NCBI RefSeq assembly: GCF_002250055.1
Contig: NZ_CP018866.1
Location: forward strand, 2,286,501 to 2,350,500
Direction: 5' to 3'
Source: Sutcliffiella cohnii
Lineage (GTDB): Bacteria; Bacillota; Bacilli; Bacillales; Bacillaceae_I
DNA length: 64,000 nucleotides
Both the position numbers and the translations under genes were made by a program. Position 1 is the stretch's first letter. The number at the start of each line of letters is the position of its first letter. Under the pieces are notes generated by a model, which did not search any database, was not told the DNA's origin, and saw nothing but the letters and a program-made list of their open reading frames with translations. Below are positions 28,545 to 37,909 of this stretch, one piece after another.

Positions 28545-30788
28545 ATGACAAGTACACACTCTTACATTAAACAATGGCAAAAAGCTTTACAAATAGAAGT
28601 ACAGCATTTAAAAAAGTGGGGAAGTACAAAGTATCAAATAATAAATGGGCATTATATGTTTGAGGAAAATAATAGGTATCACTATTACTTCGAAACGATT
28701 CAGTCACTTAAAATCCCCAATGGTTCCATCGTTAAGTTTCAATGGGGGAAACTAGAAGTAGAGGGTAGAATCATTTCTTCCGAACAGAATAGCGTCATTA
28801 TAACAGTAGAAAAGTTTATAGGTGACTTAATTCAGGATGCTTTTCTATCGTATGACCCGTGGGAGCTACTAGTCCAATTAATAGATCGTTTGGAGGAAAG
28901 TAAAGATAGCAAAAAGAAGCGCAGTAGAATAAAAAGATTAATGAATCCTACAAATTCTTTTGTTCCTTCTCCAGTAAAGGCTAAGTCGAACGTAGAAGAA
29001 GTATTTTTACGATCTAAATTTAATCCAATCACTTTCGTGTGGGGACCACCTGGAACTGGTAAGACATATACGTTAGCTAGAGTTGCTGCGAATTTATTAT
29101 TAAAGAATAAAAGCGTCCTTATCCTTTCTCATAGTAATCAAGCTGTTGATGTATTGCTCGGAGAAACATCTTCTTTTTTAAAAAAGAAGAACATGTTTCG
29201 AGAAGGATTATTAATTCGGTACGGCTCCCCTAGTAGTGAATTTAAAGTACTTTATGAAGATTTAACTACAGAACAATTAATAATGAAAGAAGATCCAACA
29301 ATAATAGAAGAAAAAACACAATTACTACTCGAAAGAAGGTTATTAAAAGAAGATATTAATAAGTCGTTTAGTAAACGTGACTCAGAAGAATTAATACGAA
29401 TTGAAAAAAGGCTCTCATCCGTTATTGAAAAAATACGCCAAAAAGAATTAAAAGTAATAAAAAAGTGCGGGGTAATTGGAACTACTTTAGCAAAAGCTGC
29501 AACTGACCCAGTTATTTTTGAATATGAATTTGATTATATCATTATTGATGAGGCTAGTATGGCATACATACCACAAATAGGATTTGCAGCGACATTAGGA
29601 AAGAAATTAATCATTTGTGGGGATTTCAAGCAATTAGCTCCTATCGCTCAAGGAAGACATGAGCTAGTAGATAAATGGCTTAAAAATGATATTTTCAATA
29701 GTACTGGAGTTATACAACCATTAGAGGAAGGGAAGCTCCATCCTCATTTATTCCTACTAAAAGAACAACGCCGAATGCATGCGGAAATCTCGGCTTTTAC
29801 GAACAAAAATGTTTATCATTCTTTAGTAGAGGATTACGATAAAGTAAGTATCCTACGTCAAGACATTACTAGGAAAGCACCTTTCCCAAATAAAGCTTCT
29901 GTTTTACTTGATACATCCTATACAGGTGCTCATTGTATTAAGGAACCTAATTCCCATTCAAGAGCAAATCCGTGGCAATTGTTGCTTTCTTTTCAATTAA
30001 TTCACGAAGCATACATGAATGGAAACCGTTCCATCGGCTATACAACACCTTATCGTGCTCAAGCTCAATTTATGGAAGAACTTATAAACGATCTTTATAG
30101 TGAAGAAAAAGATAAAGCAGATATTATTGCTGCAACCGTTCATCGCTTTCAAGGTAGTGAAAGAGATGTAATGATTTTCGATACAGTGGACAGTGCACCA
30201 GAAAATTATGTTGGGAAGTTACTTACTGGCCAAGGAAGTGAACGACTCTTAAATGTTGCGATAACTAGAACGAAGGGGAAGTTTATTCATGTTAGCGACA
30301 CAGACTTTATGAAAAAACGTACTTCCCAATCGAAATTAATTAGAAAATTACTTGATCATCAATTACAACGTAACACACATATTTCTCATGATAAAATTGG
30401 TACTTGGATTAAACATCATCATAAAAATATAAAATGGATGCATGCAAAGAAAACAGAACAAGTCTTTTTTGATATCGAACATGCTAAAAATATAATAATG
30501 GCGATTCCAGACATAGAGAATTTACCTACAGAATGGATAAATGCATTAAACAGTAGAGCGAAAAATACGGAATTAACTATTTTATCGCCTGCTAGAAATA
30601 GCCTACTTAAACATGCTCATTACACTAGCTATTCCTTTCCGTTTCCTTTTATTTTAATTGACAACCGCTACTTTTGGTTAGGTGTGCCATTTGAAGTAAC
30701 AAAAAATAGCCTTCCTCCTTATGTTGCTGTTCGTCTTGATTCAACAAAGTTTGCTTATAAATGGAAAGCATACTTACCTAATAGTTAA
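28545..30788 (+). CDS. SF1 (Upf1/DNA2-like) helicase with degenerate PLD-like tail
   Basis: A 747-residue helicase. Walker A is GPPGTGKT (167-174), motif Ia LILSHSNQAVD, Walker B DEAS (335-338), motif III CGDFKQLAP (358-366), motif IV EQRRMH, motif V HRFQGSERD (533-541) and motif VI NVAITRTK (570-577). The N-terminal 160 residues look like a small beta domain. Residues about 640-747 resemble a phospholipase-D fold: LTILSP strand, then LIDNRYFWLG with the Asp706-x6-Gly713 spacing of an HKD motif. The His and Lys of HxK are replaced by Pro (699, 701), so the tail is probably not a nuclease. It stands between core genes with its own terminator-like ends. Confidence 0.8.
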   Translation: MTSTHSYIKQWQKALQIEVQHLKKWGSTKYQIINGHYMFEENNRYHYYFETIQSLKIPNGSIVKFQWGKLEVEGRIISSEQNSVIITVEKFIGDLIQDAFLSYDPWELLVQLIDRLEESKDSKKKRSRIKRLMNPTNSFVPSPVKAKSNVEEVFLRSKFNPITFVWGPPGTGKTYTLARVAANLLLKNKSVLILSHSNQAVDVLLGETSSFLKKKNMFREGLLIRYGSPSSEFKVLYEDLTTEQLIMKEDPTIIEEKTQLLLERRLLKEDINKSFSKRDSEELIRIEKRLSSVIEKIRQKELKVIKKCGVIGTTLAKAATDPVIFEYEFDYIIIDEASMAYIPQIGFAATLGKKLIICGDFKQLAPIAQGRHELVDKWLKNDIFNSTGVIQPLEEGKLHPHLFLLKEQRRMHAEISAFTNKNVYHSLVEDYDKVSILRQDITRKAPFPNKASVLLDTSYTGAHCIKEPNSHSRANPWQLLLSFQLIHEAYMNGNRSIGYTTPYRAQAQFMEELINDLYSEEKDKADIIAATVHRFQGSERDVMIFDTVDSAPENYVGKLLTGQGSERLLNVAITRTKGKFIHVSDTDFMKKRTSQSKLIRKLLDHQLQRNTHISHDKIGTWIKHHHKNIKWMHAKKTEQVFFDIEHAKNIIMAIPDIENLPTEWINALNSRAKNTELTILSPARNSLLKHAHYTSYSFPFPFILIDNRYFWLGVPFEVTKNSLPPYVAVRLDSTKFAYKWKAYLPNS

Positions 30789-30801
30789 ATGGTTATATTG
30801 A

Positions 30802-30864
30802 AGAGGTTAGGACACAACTATTTTTATCATGGTTAATTAGTTTTGCCTAAGCCTCTCGTTTTTA
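30802..30864. terminator. Possible terminator between convergent genes
   Basis: AGAGGTTAGG pairs with CCTAAGCCTCT (one-base bulge) around a loop of about 34 bases, followed by CGTTTTT. Confidence 0.4.
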
Positions 30865-30885
30865 CGTTTTGAAAGGACAATCGTA

Positions 30886-31431
30886 CTATTTTTTAGTTCT
30901 AATTGGGTCGTATTCAAATAACTTCCCTTCGTAAATTAAAGTTAGCTTCTCACTTTGACGAAAGTCATCAGGAGTTACTAAAGAAGGGAGCTTATCCCAA
31001 AGCCGTATGCCAGACCTACTTAATAAATCAGAAACGAACTGCGAGCAAAAGTAGGAGGCATTAAGTTCCACAGGCTCTTTTATAGACACCCCAATAACAC
31101 CTAAAAGATTATAAAACAGTCGTTTTTCGTTCTTTTTAAACACTTCTAGTATTCTTTTCATTTTATTATATTCTCGCTCCGTAACTTTCAGTTCATAAAT
31201 AGCACAAGTCGTTTCAGGATATTTGCTATACGTTCCTTGATTTATATCTTCTTTTACGAATCCCCCATAAAAGGGATTAGATGCTTTTTTTCGGCCAAAA
31301 CTATATAGTTCTTCTAGCCCTACATCAAAAGAAATGGATGCGTGATTATACGGGGCTTTCGTATAAGTTTTTATCGATTTCGTAAACAGCGTTCCTGTAT
31401 CAGTTAGTAATATATACACTTTTTTACTCAT
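30886..31431 (-). CDS. Permuted NlpC/P60-like putative cysteine hydrolase
   Basis: A 181-residue protein. His30 in PYNHASISF and Cys129 in NASYFCSQFVSDLL match the permuted NlpC/P60 (YiiX/YaeF-like) arrangement, in which His precedes Cys. There is no signal peptide or membrane segment, so it should be cytosolic. Substrates in this family include lipids and amide bonds and are mostly unknown. It ends convergent to the helicase gene. Function assignment rests on the His/Cys pattern alone. Confidence 0.6.
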   Translation of the reverse strand: MSKKVYILLTDTGTLFTKSIKTYTKAPYNHASISFDVGLEELYSFGRKKASNPFYGGFVKEDINQGTYSKYPETTCAIYELKVTEREYNKMKRILEVFKKNEKRLFYNLLGVIGVSIKEPVELNASYFCSQFVSDLLSRSGIRLWDKLPSLVTPDDFRQSEKLTLIYEGKLFEYDPIRTKK

Positions 31432-31514
31432 GGCTTATACCTCAAAATCTATAATTCTTATTGACCATTATTCTAGGAAAAAGACATAATGGTAATAGCA
31501 GGGGGGAATTGACA

Positions 31515-32429
31515 ATGAACAATACATTTGTCACGTTATTAATTATTACGATATGCTTAGCAGTCTTTCATCTTTCTTTTATTATATTAAAAAGAGTACA
31601 GAAGGATAAAGACTTTTCTGATTTATCTGTTCGTATAAAAACTTGGTGGGGAATGGTTGCTGTATTTACAGTTGCAACACTTTTTAGTCCAAATATTTCT
31701 TTAGTAGCACTATTTATCCTTTGTTTTTTTTCTTTAAAAGACTATTTTTCTATGATGAAAACGAGAAAAGTAGATAGGCAACTTTTCCTATGGGCTTATT
31801 TATCGATCCCTTTACAATTTTATTGGATATATATCGGTTGGTATGGAATGTTTATTGTTTTTATTCCCGTTTATGTATTTTTATTTTTACCATTAGCTCG
31901 AATTATCGGTAATGGGACAGTTGGTTTTCTTCGCTCTGTTAGCTCTACTCAATGGGGGTTAATGCTCATGGTATTTGGATTAAGCCATTTAGCTTATTTC
32001 CAAATTGCCACACCAGAATATGGCGCAAATTTAGTGTTATTCCTCGTTGTTTTAACACAGCTACACGATTTAATACAGTATGTTGTTTCTATTTACATAG
32101 GAAAGAAAAAAGTCGCCCCTAGTGCGAATCCGAATATTACATGGGAAGGATTTATTGTTGCAACGTTTGTCACGACCGGTATTTCTTATAATATTTTTGA
32201 ATATTTAACCCCACTGACACCATTATTCGGTATAATCTCTGGCTTATTAATTAGTATTGCATGTTTCGGTGGCAGTTTAACGATTTCTTTCCTAAAGCGA
32301 GACTTATTAATTGGAGATGAAGTGAAAAAAGCCGCTTTAAAGAAAAGCTATTTAAACCGAGTCGATAGTTTAGCTTATTCTGCACCTATTTTTTTCCACG
32401 TAATTCGATATTATTTTGATTTTATGTAA
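31515..32429 (+). CDS. CdsA-like phosphatidate cytidylyltransferase-family protein
   Basis: A 304-residue protein with about eight membrane segments that resembles CDP-diglyceride synthetase. The C-terminal region SFLKRDLLIGDEVKKAALKK and NRVDSLAYSAPIFF corresponds to the CdsA signature, but the usual K-D and G-G-x-x-D positions are only partly kept. A conserved HDLIQYV segment lies near residue 198. It may be a divergent paralogue and not the essential CdsA. I start at ATG 31515 because AGGGGGG lies upstream; the frame is open further 5'. Confidence 0.65.
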   Translation: MNNTFVTLLIITICLAVFHLSFIILKRVQKDKDFSDLSVRIKTWWGMVAVFTVATLFSPNISLVALFILCFFSLKDYFSMMKTRKVDRQLFLWAYLSIPLQFYWIYIGWYGMFIVFIPVYVFLFLPLARIIGNGTVGFLRSVSSTQWGLMLMVFGLSHLAYFQIATPEYGANLVLFLVVLTQLHDLIQYVVSIYIGKKKVAPSANPNITWEGFIVATFVTTGISYNIFEYLTPLTPLFGIISGLLISIACFGGSLTISFLKRDLLIGDEVKKAALKKSYLNRVDSLAYSAPIFFHVIRYYFDFM

Positions 32430-32529
32430 AAGCTCTATAGATTATTGAAACTAGTAGGCATGATTAATAAATTGGTTGAATACAATTAGAAAAAATCCTC
32501 TCTTCAAAAGAGAATTGGAGGTATTTATT

Positions 32530-32991
32530 TTGCCGTCTAGTGTACATAAAGTAAACTTACCATTGTCGAACGAACATTTATGGGAATTTGTAAGTAAAAT
32601 GAACAATTGGGCACCACTAGTTCCAGGATATATGGAACATGAAATTTTAAATGACAGAGAAAGCACTTGGAAGTTTAAAACAGACGTCGGTTTGTTAAAA
32701 AAGAAAATTCATTTAAAAGTAGATATACTAGAATGGAAAGAACCAACAAAAGTTACTTTTAATTTAACAGGGATAAATGAAAAGTTTTTTGGAGATGGGT
32801 ACTTTGAAGCAAAACGCATTTCCAATAATGAAACCGAAATGATTGGCTGTTTAACGATAGAGGCTGAAGGTACAATGGGCAAAATGGTTAATTCTATTTT
32901 AAAAAACAGTTTACCTGATTTAACATTAGAATTAACAAATGCTGTAGCTAATAAAATATTAGAAATAAATGAAGTAACTACTAATAAATAA
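32530..32991 (+). CDS. CoxG/SRPBCC-family protein
   Basis: A 153-residue soluble protein of the START-like SRPBCC fold, closest to CoxG (carbon monoxide dehydrogenase subunit G-like). It shows the family pattern LPLSNEHLWEFVSKMNNWAPLVPG, then alternating strands, and a C-terminal helix. No CO dehydrogenase genes are present, so the name reflects fold only. The start is TTG eight bases after TTGGAGG; a longer frame from 32476 has no site. A terminator follows. Confidence 0.7.
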   Translation: MPSSVHKVNLPLSNEHLWEFVSKMNNWAPLVPGYMEHEILNDRESTWKFKTDVGLLKKKIHLKVDILEWKEPTKVTFNLTGINEKFFGDGYFEAKRISNNETEMIGCLTIEAEGTMGKMVNSILKNSLPDLTLELTNAVANKILEINEVTTNK

Positions 32992-33003
32992 CGTTTCGAT
33001 TAA

Positions 33004-33036
33004 GAGAAAACTCGCCAGTTGGTGGGTTTTCTTTTT
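33004..33036 (+). terminator. Intrinsic terminator
   Basis: Stem GAAAACTCGCCA/TGGTGGGTTTTC with one mismatch and T-rich tail. Confidence 0.75.
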
Positions 33037-33102
33037 CTTTACGTTAAATAATGATAATATTTATTTAAATATGAATTTATAAGTTTAAAGGGGAAGGGTA
33101 TA

Positions 33103-34311
33103 TTGAATAAGCTGTATTATATCGACCAATATAAACAATCATTTTCTACTAGAGTTATAAAGCAGGTCAGTGAAAACGACAAGGAAACATATGTCGTATT
33201 AGAAGAAACCGCCTTTTATCCTACTGGTGGTGGACAACCTAACGACATTGGGTATATACAAAATGTTCCTATTATCAATGTTGAGATAATAGACAATGAA
33301 ATACGTCATTATTTGAAAGAGCCTTTAAAAGATGAGATCGTTCAGGCACAAATTGATTGGGAGAGAAGATGGGACCATATGCAACAGCATAGTGGACAAC
33401 ATATCCTTTCTGCTGCATTCGCTCAACTTTTTCAATACGAAACGGTTAGCTTTCACTTAGGCCAGGAAACTTGCACGATTGATATTCAAACAGAAAGTGT
33501 CACCAATGAAGAGCTTTTCCAAGCGGAAACTTTAGCAAACGAAATAATTTTAGCTAATAAACCTATTTCAACCAAATGGATTACAGCTAGTGAAGTTGAG
33601 TTATATCCGCTACGCAAAAAACCTTCTGTTCAGGAAAACATTCGTTTAGTTATTATACCCGATTTTGACTACAACGCTTGCGGAGGTACACATCCAGCGA
33701 CTACTAGTGAAGTTGGCATGATTAAAATATTACATACTGAGAAACAAAAAAAGAATGTTAGAATTACGTTTATTTGTGGTGAAAGAGTCAGAAAACAGTT
33801 TCACCTTAAACATGAAACGATTTCTTCTTTAAGTCAACTGTTAAATGCTCCAGAAACTCGAATTATCGATAGTGCATCTCAGCTATTAACAAAATTAAAA
33901 GAGTCAGAGAAAGAAATAGAAAGATTAAAGGAAGAAATAATTGCATATGAAGTGGAGCGTTTAATAGACATTCGTGCATATGTAGGTCCATTTCATACTA
34001 TTAGTTCAGTTCTCCCTAACCTTAGTATGAAGGAGTTACAAAAACTTGCGAAAATTTTGTTACAGAAAAGCACAAATACTATCGTTATACTTGTTTCATC
34101 AATAGAGGATAAGTTACAAATTGTTTGCGGTCGCACCGAAGAACCGCAACATAAAATGAATCAACTGCTTTCAACCGTTCTTCCTTTAATATCTGGTAAA
34201 GGGGGAGGAAGTGAAGCGTTTGCTCAAGGTGGTGGAGATTTAAGTTATTCACCTGATGAAATTATGACCAAACTACTAAATGAACTGAATATATCGATAG
34301 GCACTAAGTGA
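33103..34311 (+). CDS. Alanyl-tRNA editing protein, AlaX-L type with DHHA1
   Basis: A 402-residue free-standing editing factor that hydrolyses mischarged Ser-tRNA(Ala) (and Gly). The editing domain shows TGGGQP, the zinc ligands His96 and His100 (QHSGQH), and Cys193/His197 (CGGTHPATTSE). A coiled segment (about 260-290) leads to a C-terminal DHHA1 domain with SGKGGGSEAFAQGGG. This full set matches the long AlaX form. The start is TTG after AAAGGGGAAGGG. Confidence 0.9.
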   Translation: MNKLYYIDQYKQSFSTRVIKQVSENDKETYVVLEETAFYPTGGGQPNDIGYIQNVPIINVEIIDNEIRHYLKEPLKDEIVQAQIDWERRWDHMQQHSGQHILSAAFAQLFQYETVSFHLGQETCTIDIQTESVTNEELFQAETLANEIILANKPISTKWITASEVELYPLRKKPSVQENIRLVIIPDFDYNACGGTHPATTSEVGMIKILHTEKQKKNVRITFICGERVRKQFHLKHETISSLSQLLNAPETRIIDSASQLLTKLKESEKEIERLKEEIIAYEVERLIDIRAYVGPFHTISSVLPNLSMKELQKLAKILLQKSTNTIVILVSSIEDKLQIVCGRTEEPQHKMNQLLSTVLPLISGKGGGSEAFAQGGGDLSYSPDEIMTKLLNELNISIGTK

Positions 34312-34330
34312 ACTACACTTTAATACTAAA

Positions 34331-34358
34331 AGGCACATAACACATGGTTATGTGCTTA
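34331..34358 (+). terminator. Intrinsic terminator
   Basis: Stem GCACATAAC/GTTATGTGC with a five-base loop; T tract is weak. Confidence 0.6.
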
Positions 34359-34382
34359 TTAATATAGAATGGAGGATTTTAG

Positions 34383-35159
34383 ATGGAAATACAATTTGAC
34401 CACATTGTTCATTACTGTTCTTCACCAGAACGTGTAATGGACCAATTTATAGATAATGGATTAAAAGCAGTAGAAGGTGGCGTACACGCTAACTGGGGAA
34501 CTTATAACTGTTTATGTTTTTTTAACAACTTGTCATATATTGAATGGATTGGTATTAATGATGTTCAACAATCAAAGGAAACCGAAAACCCACTAATAAA
34601 ACAGTTAAAGCAAGAAGGTTTCGTACAATTAGCTTTTAGAACAGAGAATATGAATCTTTTAGCTAAAAACTTAAAAGAAAAAGGATATCAACTGTTAGGC
34701 CCACTTCCAGGGAGTAGAAAGAAAAATGATGGTTCGGAATTAAAATGGTCTATGTTATTTATAGTAGACGATCATCACAATTCTTTACCATACCCTTTTT
34801 TTATACAGTGGGAAGAATCTTTTCTCCAGAGGAAAGAAACGTTGAAAAATATAATAAATGAAGGGGAAATTAGCTACATAAATATAAATGGTCCCGACGT
34901 ATACGAGCTTGCAACTACTTGGGCAAAATTGTTTGGCCTTCAAGAACCACTACGAAAAAGCTCGAACAAAGGAAATTCTGTAAGCTACCATCTATCGTTC
35001 AAAAACTGCACAATCAATTTTTTCCCTGCTACAAATGCACACACGCAAATTCATGAATGTGGAATTAACGTTAATAACGGACTAGCGACTATTGGTCGTT
35101 CGTTAATACTTGAAAATGGTCATTATTCATTTATAAAAAAAAGTATCTCACTTTCATAA
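34383..35159 (+). CDS. VOC/glyoxalase-like protein
   Basis: A 258-residue protein matching the Glyoxalase_3-like VOC fold: FDHIVHYCSSPERVMDQF at the N-terminus, with His6/His9 region as a possible metal ligand, and paired beta-alpha-beta modules across about residues 1-130 and 165-250. VOC proteins include dioxygenases, isomerases and antibiotic-binding proteins; nothing fixes this one. GGAGG precedes the ATG. The Suv3-like helicase gene begins 53 bases later. Confidence 0.7.
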   Translation: MEIQFDHIVHYCSSPERVMDQFIDNGLKAVEGGVHANWGTYNCLCFFNNLSYIEWIGINDVQQSKETENPLIKQLKQEGFVQLAFRTENMNLLAKNLKEKGYQLLGPLPGSRKKNDGSELKWSMLFIVDDHHNSLPYPFFIQWEESFLQRKETLKNIINEGEISYININGPDVYELATTWAKLFGLQEPLRKSSNKGNSVSYHLSFKNCTINFFPATNAHTQIHECGINVNNGLATIGRSLILENGHYSFIKKSISLS

Positions 35160-35212
35160 TTTTAAAATAATCGTTAAACAATAGAAGTAAATGGTGCAAA
35201 AAAGGAGAACCA

Positions 35213-37783
35213 ATGAGCAAATTTCAATATGTATATGAACAATCAGTTGAACAAACAAAAGCTAAAATTATAGAAGATTTAATAAAGTATTTTGAACAAA
35301 AAGAAGAGCTTCCTACATATGAACAATATGTTAAAGATCGACACCATTATATTGATCAAATATGGGTTAATGTATGGCTCAATAAGGTTACGAATGATAT
35401 TCCGAGGAAAGAAAAGAAACTGTTTTTAAAAGACAGAGATTATGAAGTGGAAGAAGTTGATCGAAAAATAATAAACAGATTGTTTCGAAATGAAGTTAGA
35501 GATTACGAACCATTCCGAGTTTTAGAATGGATAGAGGCTGAATTTGGGAAAGACGAAGAGCATTGGAAACAATTATACGAAAATGCAAGAACAACTTTTT
35601 TACAAAAGGAAAATGAGAAAAAATTACAAGTGAAAAAAGATGAGGTCTGGAATCAACTACAACAACAAACTTTAAAAATCATTGAACATGAAAAAGATAA
35701 TTACTATATATATGTTAGAAATTTTTTAGCCAGTGAAATAAGTAATGATTTTAATTCGAAAGTGAAATATAAATCAGTAGAAACGTATCGTCTAGAAGAA
35801 ATTTTAATTGAAGATGGAGTTTTTGAATTTAAAGATTATCGAACAGTTGGAGAATTTTTTGCAGAACTAACAGGAAATGTTCATTATACGGAGCATTGGA
35901 GCGACGTAGCTTTTGAATATGAAACCTATTATTTTTTATACGAAAGAAGGCTATATAAGTTTTTACAAAAATTTATTTCAACACAGTTAGTGGAAGAAAT
36001 AGATACGGAGACAAAAGTACAATATAAAGACCTTTTTCAGAAAAATTTATCATCGAGAGAAATTCAGAAAAATGTTAATCATTATTTAGAGTTGCTAATT
36101 CACGAGTATATGGAAGAAATCGTTACAGAGTATATCGATCATCTCCTTTTATTAAATGAAATGACGTTTGATTTAAGTGAGCATAAAAAACTTTATCACC
36201 AACAAGTAAAGGAACGAGCAATAAGAAAGGAAGAAGAGTTAGCAGAAGAGAGAAGAAAAAAAGAAGAAGAAGAGAGAATGCTTCATGACATTTTCGGTAG
36301 AGAATATGAGGCGTCTATCAATAAAGGAATGAAATATGTTCTACATATTGGGGAAACGAATACAGGAAAAACGTATCATGCTTTGCAACGAATGGAACAA
36401 GCGGAATCAGGTCTCTATTTAGCACCACTACGTTTATTAGCCCTTGAAGTATTCGACACGCTAAATAATAGAGGCATTCCTTGTTCTCTTAAAACCGGAG
36501 AAGAAGAAAGAGTAATAGCCGAAGCAATGCACGTGTCCTGCACTGTAGAAATGTTTCATGAAAAGGATTTTTATGAAGTGATTGTTATTGATGAAGCTCA
36601 AATGTTGGCGGATCGAGATAGAGGATATTCCTGGTATAAAGCGATTACGAAGGCAAGGGCAAAAGAAATACACATAATTGGAAGTAATAATATTAAGAGC
36701 ATGCTTCTTCAATTATTAGACGGTGCACAGGTGGAATTAAATGAATATAAACGAGATATTCCACTTCAAGTGGAAGAAAAAGAATTTAAGTTAACACATG
36801 CAAAAAAAGCAGATGCGATTGTTTGCTTTTCAAGAAGACGAGTATTGGAAACGGCCTCTATCCTACAAAATAACGGTCATTCTGTAAGCATGATTTATGG
36901 AAGTATGCCACCAGAAACAAGAAAAAAACAAATACAAAGATTTTTAAAAGGAGAGACGACCATTATTGTAGCTACTGATGCTATTGGAATGGGATTGAAC
37001 TTACCAATTAGAAGAGTCGTTTTCCTAGAAACAGAAAAATTTGATGGTATTAGGCGTAGACGGTTAACATCCCAAGAGGTAAAACAAATTGCTGGTAGAG
37101 CAGGACGAAAAGGAATTTACAATGTTGGAAAAGTTGCTTTTACTCAATATGTAAGGGAAATGGCCACGCTTTTAGAAAAAGAAGATGAGCATGTCCAAAC
37201 GTTTGCTATAGCACCAACAGCTACTATTTTGGAGCGTTTCCAAAAGTACTCTCGAAAATTAGAGCTCTTTTTTACACTATGGGAGAAGTTCGAAAGCCCC
37301 CCTGGTACAACGAAGGCTAGTTTACAGGAAGAACAATATCTTTATGAAACGGTGAAAGATACGATAATTGAAGCTCGTATTCCGTTGCAAGAATTATACC
37401 ATTTCTTACATTTACCTTTTGCAACAAGAGAGCAAGTATTAGTGGAACAATGGTATTCAACGATGTTATGTATTGCAGAAGGACAAGAATTGCCAGAACC
37501 TGTTTTAAAAAATGACAGTTTAGAAAATATCGAGTTAACATATAAGGCTATAGGATTACATTTACTATTTCTCTATCGCCTTGATAAAAGGACAGAAGCA
37601 CTCTATTGGGAACGAATTAGAGAAACATACAGTGACCAAGCACATGAACGATTGAATTCAGATGTTCAATTAATGAAGAAAAGATGTAAAATTTGCAAGA
37701 AAACGTTGGATCCTTCCTATAAATATGAAGTTTGTGATGGCTGTCATTATTCGAGGCTAAGAAAAAAACATAAAAATTATTAG
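35213..37783 (+). CDS. Suv3-type SF2 RNA helicase with zinc ribbon
   Basis: An 856-residue helicase. The motor core is like mitochondrial Suv3: Walker A GETNTGKT (380-387), LAPLRLLALE, LKTGEE, CTVEM, DEAQ (460-463), IYGSMPPETR, ATDAIGMGLN and QIAGRAGRKG. Residues 1-350 are long, charged and helical and match nothing I recognise. After the core (about 690-820) is a helical Suv3 C-terminal-like region, and the last 32 residues form a zinc ribbon with Cys825, Cys828, Cys841 and Cys844. It is probably an RNA helicase in RNA turnover or ribosome work; that role is inferred from Suv3. AAAGGAGAA precedes the ATG. Confidence 0.8.
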   Translation: MSKFQYVYEQSVEQTKAKIIEDLIKYFEQKEELPTYEQYVKDRHHYIDQIWVNVWLNKVTNDIPRKEKKLFLKDRDYEVEEVDRKIINRLFRNEVRDYEPFRVLEWIEAEFGKDEEHWKQLYENARTTFLQKENEKKLQVKKDEVWNQLQQQTLKIIEHEKDNYYIYVRNFLASEISNDFNSKVKYKSVETYRLEEILIEDGVFEFKDYRTVGEFFAELTGNVHYTEHWSDVAFEYETYYFLYERRLYKFLQKFISTQLVEEIDTETKVQYKDLFQKNLSSREIQKNVNHYLELLIHEYMEEIVTEYIDHLLLLNEMTFDLSEHKKLYHQQVKERAIRKEEELAEERRKKEEEERMLHDIFGREYEASINKGMKYVLHIGETNTGKTYHALQRMEQAESGLYLAPLRLLALEVFDTLNNRGIPCSLKTGEEERVIAEAMHVSCTVEMFHEKDFYEVIVIDEAQMLADRDRGYSWYKAITKARAKEIHIIGSNNIKSMLLQLLDGAQVELNEYKRDIPLQVEEKEFKLTHAKKADAIVCFSRRRVLETASILQNNGHSVSMIYGSMPPETRKKQIQRFLKGETTIIVATDAIGMGLNLPIRRVVFLETEKFDGIRRRRLTSQEVKQIAGRAGRKGIYNVGKVAFTQYVREMATLLEKEDEHVQTFAIAPTATILERFQKYSRKLELFFTLWEKFESPPGTTKASLQEEQYLYETVKDTIIEARIPLQELYHFLHLPFATREQVLVEQWYSTMLCIAEGQELPEPVLKNDSLENIELTYKAIGLHLLFLYRLDKRTEALYWERIRETYSDQAHERLNSDVQLMKKRCKICKKTLDPSYKYEVCDGCHYSRLRKKHKNY

Positions 37784-37805
37784 TAAAACATATGTAATCT
37801 ATATA

Positions 37806-37836
37806 GAAACTCGCAAATGGGCGAGTTTTTCTTTAT
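37806..37836 (+). terminator. Intrinsic terminator
   Basis: Stem AAACTCGC/GCGAGTTT with a six-base loop and five T. Confidence 0.8.
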
Positions 37837-37909
37837 TTCTATATGGAAATGGGTTTGTGAATGTTGTAACATTACTAATTAGATAAATTGAAAGAGGTAC
37901 ACATTTATT

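Noticed and set aside
28545..37783. A defence island formed by the SF1 helicase and Suv3-like helicase
   Set aside because: The genes between them are ordinary (CdsA-like, CoxG-like, AlaX, VOC), base composition does not change, and no nuclease, integrase or restriction gene is present.
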